Position numbers and translations under genes: made by a program. From Hericium rajendrae (lineage: Eukaryota; Basidiomycota; Agaricomycetes; Russulales; Hericiaceae), in the NCBI GenBank assembly GCA_033439255.1, contig CM065880.1:992001-1056000 (forward strand): DNA of 64,000 nucleotides. Direction: 5' to 3'. The notes under the pieces are model-generated. The model did no database searches. It was not told the origin of the DNA and saw only the letters and a list, made by a program, of their open reading frames with translations. Positions 23,675-36,654 of this stretch are shown piece by piece. The number at the start of each line of letters is the position of its first letter. Within the stretch, counting starts at the first letter, position 1.

Positions 23675-26600
23675 CTAGATCCCTTCAATATGCTTCGCTC
23701 TGGTCGCCCCGATCAATGCCAGTTCTCCTAACAAAGTCTCGTGTCTATACTTAAGCCGACTATCCGGCACATTCGTCTAGATGCACAGCATGCGTCAAGC
23801 CCGTCCAGACGACGACAGCGCACACCGCCCGACGCACCTTGTTGATTTCGTTCCCCGCGGCGCCGGGCAGGTACCACTTCTGCCCGAGCCAGTGCCGCTT
23901 GACCTCCATCTCGAACCCGCTCTGGATGACCGAGTTCCGCGCGAGCTCGCAGAGCGAGCTCTGGGACAGTTTGAGGATCTGCGAAAGGTGAGCATCGGAC
24001 GGCCAGTGGAGGACGAAGGACGAAAGGACGCACGTGGGCGGCGACGCTGTACTCCTCGAGCAGGGTTCCTGCACGCCGATTATACCAGATTAGCTTTTCG
24101 TTACGGTATCGGAGATGCGATAGCTGGCGCACCTTGGTGAAATGGAATTGCAGGGGATCGTCCGTGCTCAGGCTCACGTTGAGCCCCGTCTTGAAAAACT
24201 CAGGTAGGGGGTTGCGCTCGTACGTCAGGAATAGCGCGTTGTTGCTCAGCGGGCTCATGGCGATGCCGATCTGCTTCAGGTAGAAGAGGTACTGCAGCGC
24301 TGGGACCTTGCGCAGCAGGATGCCGTGCGAGATGGAGTGGGAGGTGAGGAAGGCGGAGGTCAGGTGGTCAGTGTCGCCGGCCTCGCCGGAGTGCGGGCGC
24401 AGGACAAAGGTATCTGTATCGCGCAGTGAGGAATGACAGACGGATTGGTAAATGGAGGGGACGCACTGAAGCCGCGGGAGCGCCGCCAGTAGTTCAAGCT
24501 TGTCATGTTTGCGAACATGTAGTACATCCTGATGAAGAGATCAGTGTCGCGCTCTCCGTATCCCGAGCATCACGCACCAATACGAATAAGGCGGCGATTG
24601 TTCGAAGTTCCACAGTCTGGGGTATGGGAACTTCTTGTGGTACCGCCTCTCGGCCTTCGACTCGTCGTCCACCGTGTCGAAACCGACAACGCGTTGCAGG
24701 AAGACATGGAGTTCAGGGTGCGACGACGGGTCTTTCGTCACTTCAAACAATGGTTTGAATATATCTGTAACATAACGTAAGGCTCAGCGACGTCTGCAGG
24801 CGAAGATCGGAAGGGGGCACATACTGCGGACGATATCCTCGAATGTTTCGACGGATCCATTCGCTTTGTACACGTCGTAGAGCCGCGGCACTTGGACCAA
24901 CCAGCGAACATTGTGTGAGAAGAGCTTTTGGTGGACTATCCACTTGGCGAGCTTGTCCCACTCATCAGGCTTTCTGCCATAGATGCTGACGCGCCATTCA
25001 CAGGTCTACAGGCGTCGTTGGCACTTGGTCAATGATCACGAGCGTCAGAACATACCTGGTACTTGCTCTGCTCCAAGTCGGTTATTACCTCTAAATTTGC
25101 CAGTTTGCGACAACGTCATTGGGACTCCTACAGGGCCAAAGGGAAAAGCAGACGGACCTTTCGTCAGCTCCGCCAGATAACGACCCTCGATATAGTTGTC
25201 TGTTTTCAGGAAGATCTCCCTGAGGCGCGATTCTCCGATTGGGTTGTACTTGAGGTTGAATTTGTCGAAGCGATGGAATGAGTCCTGGTGCGCGTGCATG
25301 TCTAGGGTATCGATGGAGAGGTCGTAAGCTGTCAGCTTGAGGGACTCGAAAACTTGTTCGAGGGTGAGCTCGGCACCGTCGCGGAAGATGACGACATCCT
25401 AGCGAGGTCAATTGTCAATCTAGCGGGATGGAAGATGGTAAAGCGGATGATGCGCACGTGGGGGCTTCTCTTCATCTTTGATTTTATGAAGCGAAGAAGG
25501 TGCTTCTGGTTCATACTGCTCGAGTGGTGGACGTGCGTGTCGACTTTTCGGACGTTGTAGAAGTCACTGAAAGAACTAATATATAATCTGGCATGCAGAT
25601 GAATGATAGCAGGTTAAACCAACCGGTGCGGGACTCGCTGAGGAGAAAACATGTGAGAATATAGCAAAACGAGTTAGAAAACCCGAGACATGCCTTCATA
25701 TCAGCCATCTCCTGAAACTCGTTCAGAAGACCATACATAGAGAATTTGCTGGATAGATATTGTAACCGTCTAAATGCGAAGCTCTTGGCGGGCCCGTCCG
25801 AGATGACACTCAAAACGAATTCCAAATCCATGAAATATTCACGAATGCTCGGGACCGCCATGACTGGTTTCTTGTCCTCAGCTAGCAGCATCGTCAGACC
25901 AGGCAACAAGTCACCGAACGACCATACCTTCAATGTCTTCATATACTTGATAAACGCCGGTGTCATCTAACTTGAAGTCCCACGAATGACGTCCGGGTAT
26001 CTCGCATTTTTCGAACTCAAACTGTTCCTCTTGTTGCTCCTCATTATTACCACCACTGACCACCTCCTGCTGCGCCGTCCAATGCCAATGAGGACGCGGA
26101 GGTTTGGGGTAGATCTGCCAGGGCTTCCTGTTCGCGGCCTCCTCGTTTGATTCCAGCAGCTCATAGTTGGAGAGATCGGCGTCAGGGCGGACGCCCGAGA
26201 CGTCCGCCACATCGGGAAGTAGTCCGTGGAATACTTCGTCATGATCGCGTGGATTATCGCCTAGCCGCTGCAAGGAAATGGCTATGTACTTGTCGCGGAG
26301 CTCGAGGCATTTGCGGAAGACACCGAAAAGGTAGTTGAATTCAAAAGCGACGTCGGGCGGCATTCCAATAGCTGAGCGAGGGAAGTTGCATAAGCTGCGG
26401 ACACATTGCCCTCCATCTGAATAGATACGCACTGGACAGAGGGCGCTCTGCTAACGCAGAAATGGCCGGTTTCACAGCGATGCCTTCAGCTCCCTCGTCC
26501 TCCTCAAAGCCAGAGGGCGAGACCGCCTTGGACCGCGCCTCCGCCTGCTCGCTCGGCGTCATCGCCGAGAGCTTGAAGCTCCCCACGACAGACTCAGCGG

Positions 26601-26916
26601 GCTCCGATATGCCGTCGGGCATCACCAGCGGGGAGGGGCGCGTCATGTCGGTCTGCGAAACCGACTGCCGGCGGTGCGCCCATTTCTTCTCCTCGATCTG
26701 CAAAACAAGACAGTTGGAGACAGGGAGGGACATGCGGACGCGGAGACGTACCTGGCGCAGGGTCTTCTCCTCGTTGTACCCAAAGAAGCCGTCGCGCGGC
26801 TCGGGGATGTGCAGGTCGGGTGAACGACTGCCTGATGCCGAGTCCGGTGGGCTCTCGGATGACGCGCATTCTACAAGGCCTTTGTCTACTTCGATGTCTT
26901 CGGGCATCTCTGTCAT
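23675..26916 (-). CDS. AMD1: AMP deaminase
   Basis: AMP deaminase converts AMP to IMP and ammonia in the purine nucleotide cycle, in the cytosol. The ATG at 26916 ([13 protein letters not shown]) opens a long, poorly conserved N-terminal region. The catalytic domain starts at [17 protein letters not shown], which carries the zinc-binding His-x-His. It continues through [15 protein letters not shown], the [12 protein letters not shown] block, [30 protein letters not shown] and [14 protein letters not shown] with the catalytic Asp. The C-terminal exon reads [16 protein letters not shown] and ends at 23675; it is reached by splicing GNEINK over an intron starting GTGCGT. At 24063-24065 (plus strand GGG) a base is missing: the exon after HFTK should read EP followed by [10 protein letters not shown], which needs a four-base C run. 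Everything around it is conserved. Confidence 0.92.
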
Positions 26917-28250
26917 TGGAGGGATTCGTGGTCTGCACGGAACCGAGCAGTGTGGGGGACAGGGTCGAGAGACAACTGTACGATCGTCACTACTTCAATG
27001 AAAACTTGTTGACTCGCAAATGTTTCGATCGGGTGACGATTCCGCTCGTGATGAGATATGATTAGATCATGACCTTGGTCACTGTGTGCTGTGAGCTCAT
27101 TCCATTGAAAGCCTGCGAGATTTTCCCGTGTTATACAACCTGTACATGAGCGGGCTGTTTGATAGTCGTATCAGTGGAGTGAATATTCTGTCAGTCATAA
27201 TAGCCTAGCTAAGTTTCTCGGTGATAAGATCGAAAGGGGAAATTTACAGATCCTCGGCAGCACCGTGTCCTCGGCTCCGGGCGCTTCCGTCCCCGCCGGC
27301 TAGCAACTTCAATATGCGGCACGCACAGGCACCCTGCAGCTGTCTACAGTCGTCCATTCTCTAGCTCGAATATTTCAACTGAAGTTAGTGCTACGGCCCC
27401 TCCAGTACCCTTGAATCGTCGTAGTACTGCCTCCTAATTATTTCATGAATAGCGCGTAGCGGGACCACCTCAGGAACCTCCAGAGCCCCAGAAACCGATA
27501 CTCGTCTGCGGCCACATGTGGTATCTCTTTTGTGGATACCTCATCGAGTGTCTCTGACGATTCCATTGGGGAGGCTCAGAGGCCTTCATCTTACGCCGCG
27601 GAGCAAATCGCAATGCGTCGAAGAAAGGGGTTCTCGTCGCAAGCCTCCATGTCAGTAAGAACTCGAACCAATGCGCACGAGGTCGCGTCGTCACGACCAG
27701 CATCTCCCTTCCACCCCGAGACACGATGGCACCCACGCCGTTCCGGCACACCTGTAGAAATATTCCCTTTCAACTTCGCATTCAGCCTTTCCATCACCGC
27801 GAAGCGCCGTAGCTCTCCTCGGGATATATTCCCTCGTGCGCGCCAATCCCACGACAGCACCCAACCAACATCAGCACACCTCGCACTAGCAGCCCCGCGC
27901 AACAAGCAAAAACAACAGCAGTACAATACAACAGCCCATGCATAGTTCGTGGTAATTGCACGTACGTACAGCCTCACAGCAGACCAACAGCAAACACGGC
28001 GTGAACAAACAAAGCATGGCGTAAATTAAAACGTAACACAGGCGTGGCGATCGTAAAGCAAAGACCAATCAATGGCGCAGAAATGAAGTGGGTCTAGGCC
28101 CTCTAGGAAGGCGGCGGGCGTTTTGGCGAGTAGGGCGGCGAGCGTCCATATATACATACATACATTTTGCGGGGGTGGTTTGCATATACATGTGGCGGGG
28201 GGGTGCTCTATATGGGCGGGCGGTGCATCTATGAGTGCGCAGGCAAGGCG
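26917..28250. other. Spacer, possible small gene unresolved
   Basis: This is 1.3 kb between AMP deaminase and the Snf1 beta subunit gene. Two overlapping open frames around 27532-27977, one on each strand (137 and 128 codons), have no recognised domain, and at most one can be real. The minus-strand one starts with a hydrophobic segment resembling a signal anchor. I make no call. Confidence 0.4.
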
Positions 28251-30261
28251 TCATGTCGGCTTGTAGTAGATCGTCGTGATGAACTGTGGGGTGAAGTGCG
28301 TCAGCATCACTTCGCTCGTTTGTAGCATCAAAGGAGAGATGGAGATGAAACACAGGCGCCCGCCCACGGCGCCGGGTTGGAGAGCATCAGATGAAGTTCG
28401 TCCTCATTAGCTGGCAATGAGGCTGTGGGCTGCCGCGGTTTCTTCTCGCCCCCATTCTTGCTGGCGAGCGAGCTTTCCCCGCCCTGCTCCACGATCCGAG
28501 AAGCGCCGCGGGCTTCCGCTGGGGAAGAAGCAGACGGCGAGCGGATCGGGGACATATACCCCGCATTATAGCCCTTCCCCACACCGCCCCCACACTGCGC
28601 CAGAACCCTCCCCCAGTGCCCTACCCATAAACCCACAAACAATGCAGACACGCACCTTCTTCTTATACCGCGTTGTGTTCCCCACCGCAAGCACGCCATT
28701 GCGGATCGCGCTCGTGCTGAGATGGTGCAGCACGACGTGGCTCGGCACGGGCAGCACGCTCGCGTCGTCCGCGAGCGCGGGCCCGCCGAGCTGCGCAAGC
28801 GGCACCTTGCTCTCGCGCTCGCGCTGCTTTGCCTCCGTCGCGCGCTCGAGCGCATGCACCTCCTCCGCCTCCCGCGGCCCGTCCGTCATCCCCAGCGTGC
28901 GGCTGCGCGTGCGCGTCCGCGAGCCCTTCTCGCGCTCCTTCTCGGCCCCGCGCCGGCCCTCGCGCTCCTTCGGCGGCGCAGGGCGCGCGTTCAGGATCAG
29001 CTTGTCGAGGTGCCGCGGGAGGAACGGCGCGGGCGGGATGTTCGGTGCGTGTGCTTCGTGCCCTGCGGCCGTCAGCGCGAGGTACGCCTCCTCTGCGCGT
29101 GCCGCGGCGAGCAGCTCGGATGGGGGCGTGTCGACCCACGGCGCGGGGCCCTGCGGCGCGATGTCGCTCCAGAAACTGATTTGGTGCGCGGTGTGCGCGG
29201 ACTTGCGCTTATCCGGGGACGTGGGCGACGGCGGCGTGAAACCGCTGAGAGGCACGTTGACGTAGTTCGCGAGCGAGCCATCGTCGTCGACGGCTGTGGG
29301 GAGGTCGTCGGCGACGCGCCACTGGTCGTCGACGACGAACTTGAGGTGGTGCGTGCCCGGGGGCAGCGGTACCCACGCGGTGAAGGTCGTGCTCGCGTCG
29401 CTGCGGATAAACCTCGGGGTTAGTGGGGCCGGGAGAAAAGAATGGGAGATGGGGCGTACTCGCGCTCCATGGGCATGCGATTCTTCCAGTTATCATCGCC
29501 GGCGCGTGCGAGGAAGACGGCCTTGCCGCCGCCGTGCCAGGCGATCTTGGTGGGAACGAGCTCGCGGGGTCGTTCGGGCGCTTTGCGGGTGCTGCTCTCG
29601 GCCTTGACGACGGCAAGGCCCAGCGGGATGGTGCTGTGTACTGTCTCACTGCGGAAGGGCGGGGGCTCGGGTCCTTCAGCAGGTGGAGCTGGTTCAGGTT
29701 CGCCGCGGCTGGAGAAGGAACGAGTGGAGGCGTAGCGGACGTCGGGGCGGCTATGTGCAGGGTAGTACGGGTTTCCGGCCCGCGGGCGCTGGGTCGGGGG
29801 AAATATGGGTATGTGAGTACATGGTGGGGCGAGGGATGAATCGGACGGCGCAGCAGGGGGAGGGGCGGAGGGGGCGTTGGGAACGTGGAGGTTGGACTGG
29901 AGGTGGGCGGGGCGCTGGGGCCCAAAGGAGTGGTAAGAGTGCTCGCCGTTGGGGAGGTGCTGGGGTGAGGCGGGGATGGGGATGGGGGAAGACGCCTTGG
30001 GACGGCGGTAGGGGCCGTGTGGGGAGGCGCCGGGGGAGTGGGCCGGGGTGAGGGTGAGGGACGCCAGGTCGGGGAGCTCTAGGGATTTCTTTTTCGTGCG
30101 GAGGGAGCGGTGGACAGGCGGTCGGGGGGAAGGCACGGTGGAAAGAGTGCGTGTGGGGGACAGGGGCGAGGGAGGGTTGGTGCGAGGGCGGATGGATTCG
30201 GTTGGGATGGGTCGTCTGGTTCAGATATGGGATTTGAATGGGAAGACGCCGAATTGCCCAT
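28251..30261 (-). CDS. Snf1/AMPK beta subunit (Sip2/Gal83-like)
   Basis: This is the regulatory scaffold of the Snf1 kinase, tethering the alpha and gamma subunits and controlling localisation. The start at 30261 gives MGNSASSH, a textbook N-myristoylation signal. A long Pro/Ser-rich region follows, with RSLRTKKKSLELPDL, then the glycogen-binding CBM48 domain (IAWHGGGKAVFLARAGDDNW, then FTAWVPLPPGTHHLKFVVDD). The ASC domain (PFLPRHLDKLILN, HLSTSAIRNGVLAVGNTTRY) ends with FITTIYYKPT at 28251. One base is out of place between about 30190 and 30225, since the MGNSASSH frame and the SPLSPTRTLST frame differ by one. The last intron is unusually long (about 370 bases) and mostly open. Locally the DNA is very GC-rich, which produces long antisense open frames that are not genes. 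Confidence 0.9.
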
Positions 30262-33200
30262 CGTCTGTGGGAAGTAGCGACTAGAATATATGAGTACCAG
30301 TCGTTGGCTGTCGACGAGCTCCTACTTGCTGCTATCGTGAGCCCCCACATCTGTTGTCCCTTGTTTGTCCAAAGGGGTTAGGGTCTCCGCCGCCGGCACC
30401 GGCCTGCCTCTTTCGCCACTCAACGCCCTCCGCTGTGCCTCTCACGCAGTCTTTCCTCTGATTGCAAATCACACAAATGCCCACTCTGACTTTCTTTCGG
30501 CCCCCGTTCCTCTCCTCTATATCAGGTGCCCTTCGAATCCCGGCGCACCGTCCTTCCAAAGAACCTTCCCGGCCCCGCCATCCGATCGTGGTCTCCCCGC
30601 CATAGTCTGCTTGCCATCCATGTGCCCACTCATGCACTGTACCTCGATTGCGCCCTGAACTTTGATCATCAAAGCATTACACAACGATCTAGTGTTGCGT
30701 TGCATGGAAGCAAATCCCGCCTGACAGATGCGTAGCCTCCGAGCAGACCTTAAACGGAAGATAGTCATTCTGTGTTCAAACCGATGCGCCTTCTGCACCC
30801 GATCTTCCATCCACATCGATCGCATGGGCTGGCAGGCCATGCGCATCATGAACGCAAGCACAAGTCTCGCTTGGCTTCGGGCAGGCATTCAGTATTCACG
30901 GGATGCGTCGTAACGGCAGCCCTCCCATAGGTCGTACATAACCAAGTCGTTACCCTGTGTTTGCCCTGCGACATTCCATTCAATACTACGGCAAATGCCT
31001 ATGCCATGGCACAGCCCAGCCGTCCATTGCACGGCCATGATTGGTCGTGATGAGGTTAAATCATGCCCTTTGGGTTAACGAGGCAGTGCTGATGGTGGCA
31101 TGCATCGCACACGAACTTAAGTGAGTTTGTGGAGTTCATCAATATGTCTCTGAGGAGCAGAATGGCATGGAATGATTGTCTGAGGTCAGCGCCTCAGCGA
31201 TGGGGCTGAGGCCAGGGTCGGAGTTGTGCATAAGCAGGTTTGCAAAATCTCGCTCTGCATGCAACCATCGTGCTCTGAGCATCATGTCTTGATCCACAAC
31301 CAGGTCTGGTTATATTGTACCTGGCGTTGTCAGTGCGTCCTCTTCCATTCATGTCATCTTCTCACCATCTCACCAAGGCCTCAACATATACCCTGAGAGG
31401 ATACATCCAATTTTCTGTCTGTCCATCAGTGCAAATTCCACATGGCTAACTGCCTGGCCCTGCAATCTGCCTCCACCCTGCATCACATCCGAAACTCAAA
31501 GGTAATACTGGCTAGGGGCAGACACATTTCCTGGTTCATCCGAGGTTACGGAGAGTGGGTCCATGTTTGTTATCGTCAGCACATTGCACGGCTTGGACAA
31601 CAATAGGTCGCTTGGCTACCCACTGTTCCTGGCCATCGAAATGCTTCTTGAACCCAAGTCAGTAGCACAAATTCACTCTCGGAGGTTTACTATGTGGCTG
31701 ATATCATTCTTTCTGTTGTGTTCGACAGATGCACCTTTGTGTGGAAAATTTCAAGGGCTTCTGTGCCTGCGTCCTTCTTTTTGCAGCTTGGAAACAGGAC
31801 GGCGGCGTGGCAAGCGGCAGTATGAAGATGCTCAATATTCCTACCAATGGACTCAGATGCATGTCCGCTTTGTGATCTGGACAGTGAAGCCAAATTCTAC
31901 TTTATTTGCTTCCATGCCATATCAAATCCTCGTTGCAGCACGCTCGGAAGATCTGCCTGATCTGTGCTGTTGGGCGCATTCCGGGCGACATGGTTAGTCC
32001 GAGATTAGGCTGGATGTGATACATCACATTAACGCTGGCCTCGAGCAGTGAAGCAGGCTAGATTAAAGCTGCTCCTCCCCCGGGCTCTTGCTCCCTGCGG
32101 ACAGCAAATGGAGTCAGAAACCTCCCGCTGCTTTGGTCTGAAAGTGAAGTATGACGTGCTTCGAAACCTTGAGATGCATGGTGCTTGACCTTGAGTGGGG
32201 GCTTTTTGCGGCAATGTGGTCCATGTGAGGGTGTGGGAGTAGGTATGTGCGTGTTGTCGGAATTATCCATTGGCTGATATGACAATGTTGCAGTCAATAG
32301 GATCATCTTTGCATCACCATGTCTATGCCGCCAAGGTCCCGCACACGCGTCATCGCAAATATCAATCAGCATCTGAACTATGCGCTTCAAAAACAGTGCA
32401 TCGCTGTAACAGTAGCGCTGTTCTTATTATTGCACGTTTGGGAGAGTTGGCCTCATGTGCTCTGTCAGAGTCTTTCTTGAGAGACATGGTCAGTCCAGAA
32501 CTGGAAGCGGGATGTATGTGCCTTGCCTCTAATTCGCGTTTGGGTTTGTTGGTCTGATTTAATGATGAACATGGTGTAACCTTAGCCTACTCGATGCTAG
32601 CCATATCACAGCTACTTGTCACCTCGGCTTCTATCTTCAAATGGCTAGGTTCGGAAACCTTTCACTCCTGCCTGAATCTGGAATTTCCCTGAAATCTGAT
32701 GCATTTCATAGCTTTGCGCTGCATTATTGCAGCCGCAAACAGCAGCATTTGATGTTTGGACATTCAAACAAAATTATGACGTGGTGCAATCTTCCCTCGC
32801 TGGCTGTAGACTGTTTTTCCTTGGACCAGAGAAAAGAACACCTGCTTTTTGGGCCTGAAACTCAAGTTGGGCTTCCTTTGTGAGTCTGCCTCCGACACGC
32901 CACATCGGTGCCCTCTCATTTCCCGAAACTTGTACTCATATCGTATGACTAAATATATTCAGCAGATCGAAGCTAGTACGTTTCCACCAATGTGCTTCTC
33001 GTTCCATGGACATGTTCCTATGCGACGTGGCCGGCTGGAAGATACACGGTGGATGGACCCCTTTCCAGGCTCCCCCTACAATGAATAAATTTACTTGGAC
33101 AGTTGCGTCGCATCTCTCGCATTTAACGCGATGCGTCCAAGGCGGGGCTTCTTAGCTTTGATATATGAGTATCAGTGGCACCAGCACGCTGTCGCTGGCA

Positions 33201-35286
33201 TCTCAGATGGACATTACGATTCCTCGAACATTGGATCCAGTTAAGCACATCGACCGTTACCCTTTTCTCCCGCCAAATCACGCCATCCCAGCGACGCCAC
33301 CGCAGTAAACATGTCCTGCGGCGATGATGTCAATGCAGGTAAGGAGGGCCGCTATCGCCCTATGGATGGTGACGCACTTATCAAGGGGCGGCACGACGTT
33401 GCGTTCCCACCGGGGAATGGGGTCGTGCGACGGAACGATGGCGATGGACGCGCGCAGGTCCAAGGGCGAAGACGAGCCCAGCTAGGCAGGTTCGGCTCTG
33501 CTGCCTCATGCGCTGCGCCGCTTTGGGTGGCCAGCGAGCCTTCTATCAAGCTGAATCATGCCTGTCTGAGCCACAGGTCCCATAGATGCAGACTTTGGTC
33601 ATCGGGCGCAGAGATGGTCGAGAGGATACGGTTCTGGGATGGGCACCTGCGAAGCTCGGATGACATCGGTGCATACACAGGCCACGCGTACCGATGGGCG
33701 CAGTGCTTGGCGTATTCAAACAAGATACAGCGCAACCATCCCAAGACCAGAATACCTTCGCTGCGTCGGTTGCAGGCACAGTCGCCCCGGAATAATGTCG
33801 TCATCATTGCAAGGAACCGTGCTATCGCCCTGGATCGAGGAAGACGGGAGCGCATGCATCACAGGGTCAATTGCAAATTGCGCAACGTTCCATGGGTGTG
33901 GGTCTGTGTGTGCCCCTCTCAGTAACGATGCTTCAGGGACAATGCAAATAAGACTTCTGCCCAACTTCTGCCCTCTCTGATCAGGCTATCGTGTGAGGAC
34001 AAGGCCCCGGAGTAGGAAACAAACAACGTTCGTGCCTTCGTTATATGATTTGACTTTGACGGTTGATGACTTATGGGGGAGCTTTTCACCAGCGCCCGCT
34101 TTGCCTGTACCCACAGGCATTGCAAGCTTCTGCCATCTCTCTCACTAATGCCACCTTCCGAACTTCGACGCCACAACATCCATCTCGCGCAGTGATAGTG
34201 GCACCTTTGCAAGTATTTGCGATGCTGATGCATCCACGGTGCGATTGATGATTAGCCTTCTTCGGACGCGCCGGTGCATGCCCCAAGCGGGCCCCCTACG
34301 CCCGCCTTCGTGCATTCTCTTCGCTTCTGGTCGACCGGAGTATCTCTGCATCCCGTTCGCGCGTTCTCCAGGGAAGGGCACCTACTCCTATCAGTTGTGC
34401 ACGGCCCTCGGAGGCCATTGGTGCGCTGGATCGTTGCGCCGCGTGTCGCTGCAATCAAGCTATGTGGCCCCAATCAGCATGCGTGTACGGGTGCACGGGA
34501 AAGGGACTCAGGATCAGTGTTCCCATGCTATCAAGGTTGTGTGGATGCGTGTGGATGCATGCTACGGATGCGTGGCCGTGATGTGGATGGCGCATGATGC
34601 GGCTCTGGATTGGATGGTTGGGTTGACGACCGTGCGCGTGTAGAAGGCGTGGATGGCGTGTGCAGTCTCACGGCGCAGGTGCGCTTGGCACGGTGTGCAG
34701 GCTTGTCGACTCTTGTTTGCTATTGGCAGTCGCACGAGACGTTGTACCGTGGATCTTATTCCATTGCGCGTATCATTGAACATGCCCATGCGGACGGCCT
34801 TCCGTCTTCTGAATTCAATAACTTTGGTCATCACTTCTAGGTGGTACTTACTCGACACAACACATTCCGCATATAAATGGGGGCTGTTTTGGAGCCACGA
34901 TACGTGAGCATCGTGTATTCTCGTACCTGAGACTAGAGTCTGGACACAGAATCAGATGACTAGAGCAGAGACTTGATCTTCGTGCCGGAAAGTAACCAAG
35001 GGTAACCAATTCTTTCCTAGTACAAACAGCTGTAAATATCGCGTATGTTGCATCGGGCAATGGCCAAGTCGCTCTTGCTGCCGCCTTTGACGGCATCCCC
35101 GTCGCACGATCATTTTGGTACCAACTTGCTGTCAGTGTGTCTGTGTTACAGCTAAGCCAGAGTGCACGTCTCGTTGATGCACTCTGTCTGCATACCTCTT
35201 CTGGTCGGATGCGAAGACTGGCCTTCACTGGGCTGCGACCCGCATACTGAATTCGGAGATCTACGAGGAACGTATCCAGACCACCC
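30262..35286. other. Gene-poor block, 5 kb
   Basis: No intact gene can be supported. Open frames are below about 145 codons, overlap on both strands and lack domains. A degenerate WD40-like stretch lies near 33.5 kb on the minus strand. Composition between 30.9 and 33.1 kb is less GC-rich than the flanking genes. I looked for terminal repeats or reverse-transcriptase and transposase motifs and saw none. Confidence 0.5.
33560..33860 (-). pseudogene. Possible degenerate WD40-repeat fragment
   Basis: One minus-strand frame reads NRILSTISAPDDQSLHLWDL, which resembles the end of a WD40 blade (DD..L.LWDL). The surrounding sequence gives only broken further hints. If real, it is a relic of a WD40 protein such as the NACHT-WD proteins that are expanded in agaricomycetes. 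A single blade is thin evidence. Confidence 0.25.
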
Positions 35287-36640
35287 ATGTCACCCTCAGC
35301 TACCCAGCTGAGAGTCGGTGTTGTGCAGTTCGCACCACAAGTAAGTAATGAACAGAGCAATCATATCGTATACGTGTCACTAAAGCCTGCCCAAAGATCG
35401 GCCGCGTCGCGTAAAATATCGACAGGGCGCACAAGATCTGTTCGAGGTACGTCAATCTCAGTGATGACAGATGGACTCCCGGTCATCTTTCAATGCAGAT
35501 TACAGCCAGATTCGCTGGATCTGCTGTGCCTCCCTGAGATGATTTTCAGCGGTAAGCGGATCTCCGCCACTCAGAAGCTGGCGTTCGCTGACTTCCGAGC
35601 CAACTGCGCGAAGGTTACGTTTTCTCCGATGCGGATTTAATCATGCCTTACCTCGAAGAACCGTGCACCGGGCCCACATCGACATTCTGTGCTCAGCTCG
35701 TGGCGAGGCTGCGCTGTTACGTTATGGCGGGATACCCTGAGTATCTCGCACTGCACGAGGTGCAGAAATGCACGATGCCGGAAGGCAAGACGGTAAACCA
35801 GGTCGGGGCGAATAGTGCTGTTGTCTACGGCCCTGATGGACAGTGGATTGCTGGCTATCGCAAGACGAACCTCTTCTCGATCGACAAGCCATGGGCCAAG
35901 CCTGGTGCGTGCACCTGCTGCGGAGTATTACCCGCAGATTGCAGCTAACGGGTGTGCGCTGCAGGTACCGGATTTCTCACGATTGACCTCCCGTCTCCGC
36001 TGAACAGGGTGACTGTGGCGATCTGCAATGACCTCAACCCCGACGGCCCATGGACGCTCAACGGCCCTTACGAAGTCGCCGACCACTGCATCGCGACGAA
36101 AACCAATCTGCTGGTTTTGTTGAACGCATGGTTGGATTCCGGGGCTGATAATGACTCCGACGAGGATTGGGAAATGCTTCACTACTGGGCAATGAGGTTG
36201 CGACCTCTGTATGTCAAGGACGAGAAGCATCATCCCCCGAATCAGAAAGCAGATGCTGCGGGGGATGGCCGAATTATCATGGTGATATGCAATAGATGCG
36301 GAGAAGAAAATGGTAAGAGCGTACCCTAAAGATCGTTAGGTCGGTCTTCTCTGACGTGCATCACAGGCAAAACCTTTGCTGGTACTTCATCTGTGTTCGA
36401 CATGCGACAGGGTCATGGTAAGCCATTGCTACACAGCGCCATGGGCAGATTACAGGAGGACATGCAAATCTGGAAAATGTAGCACCTCTTTCATACGCAA
36501 TTTGGCCTGAAGAGTATCTTGTATCTTTGCAATACCCCAATGAAGAGATTGACTTCAAGAGTTGCTACTGTACATCTTTGTTCAACAGAGTCCAAGATAT
36601 ATACAACAATAAGTTACTCCCTGCGCAAAGCAAACAGTAA
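35287..36640 (+). CDS. NTA1: NTA1-type N-terminal Asn/Gln amidase (nitrilase fold), one in-frame stop
   Basis: Nta1 deamidates N-terminal Asn and Gln to Asp and Glu, feeding proteins into the Arg/N-degron pathway. The start at 35287 gives LRVGVVQFAPQ spliced to IGRVA. The three nitrilase catalytic residues are present: Glu in LLCLPEMIFSG, Lys in GYRKTNLFSIDKPW and Cys in VAICNDLNPDGPW. Later blocks are WEMLHYWAMRL, a short cysteine pair in ICNRCGEENGKTFAG, and a C-terminal exon starting GGHANLENVAPLSYAIWPEEY that ends at 36640. In exon 2 a TAA codon at 35412-35414 stands where the family has a charged residue before NIDRAH. All other joins keep phase. It is either a recent nonsense mutation or a base error. 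Confidence 0.85.
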
Positions 36641-36654
36641 GTTTTTCGTCACGC

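Noticed and set aside
28417-29423. Long plus-strand open frames (282 and 233 codons)
   Set aside because: They are antisense to the CBM48 and ASC exons of the Snf1 beta gene and stay open because of high GC content. The minus strand carries the conserved domains.
30525-30555. TTCGAATCCC, resembling the T-loop of a tRNA gene
   Set aside because: No matching acceptor stem, D-loop or anticodon arm could be folded upstream, so there is no tRNA.
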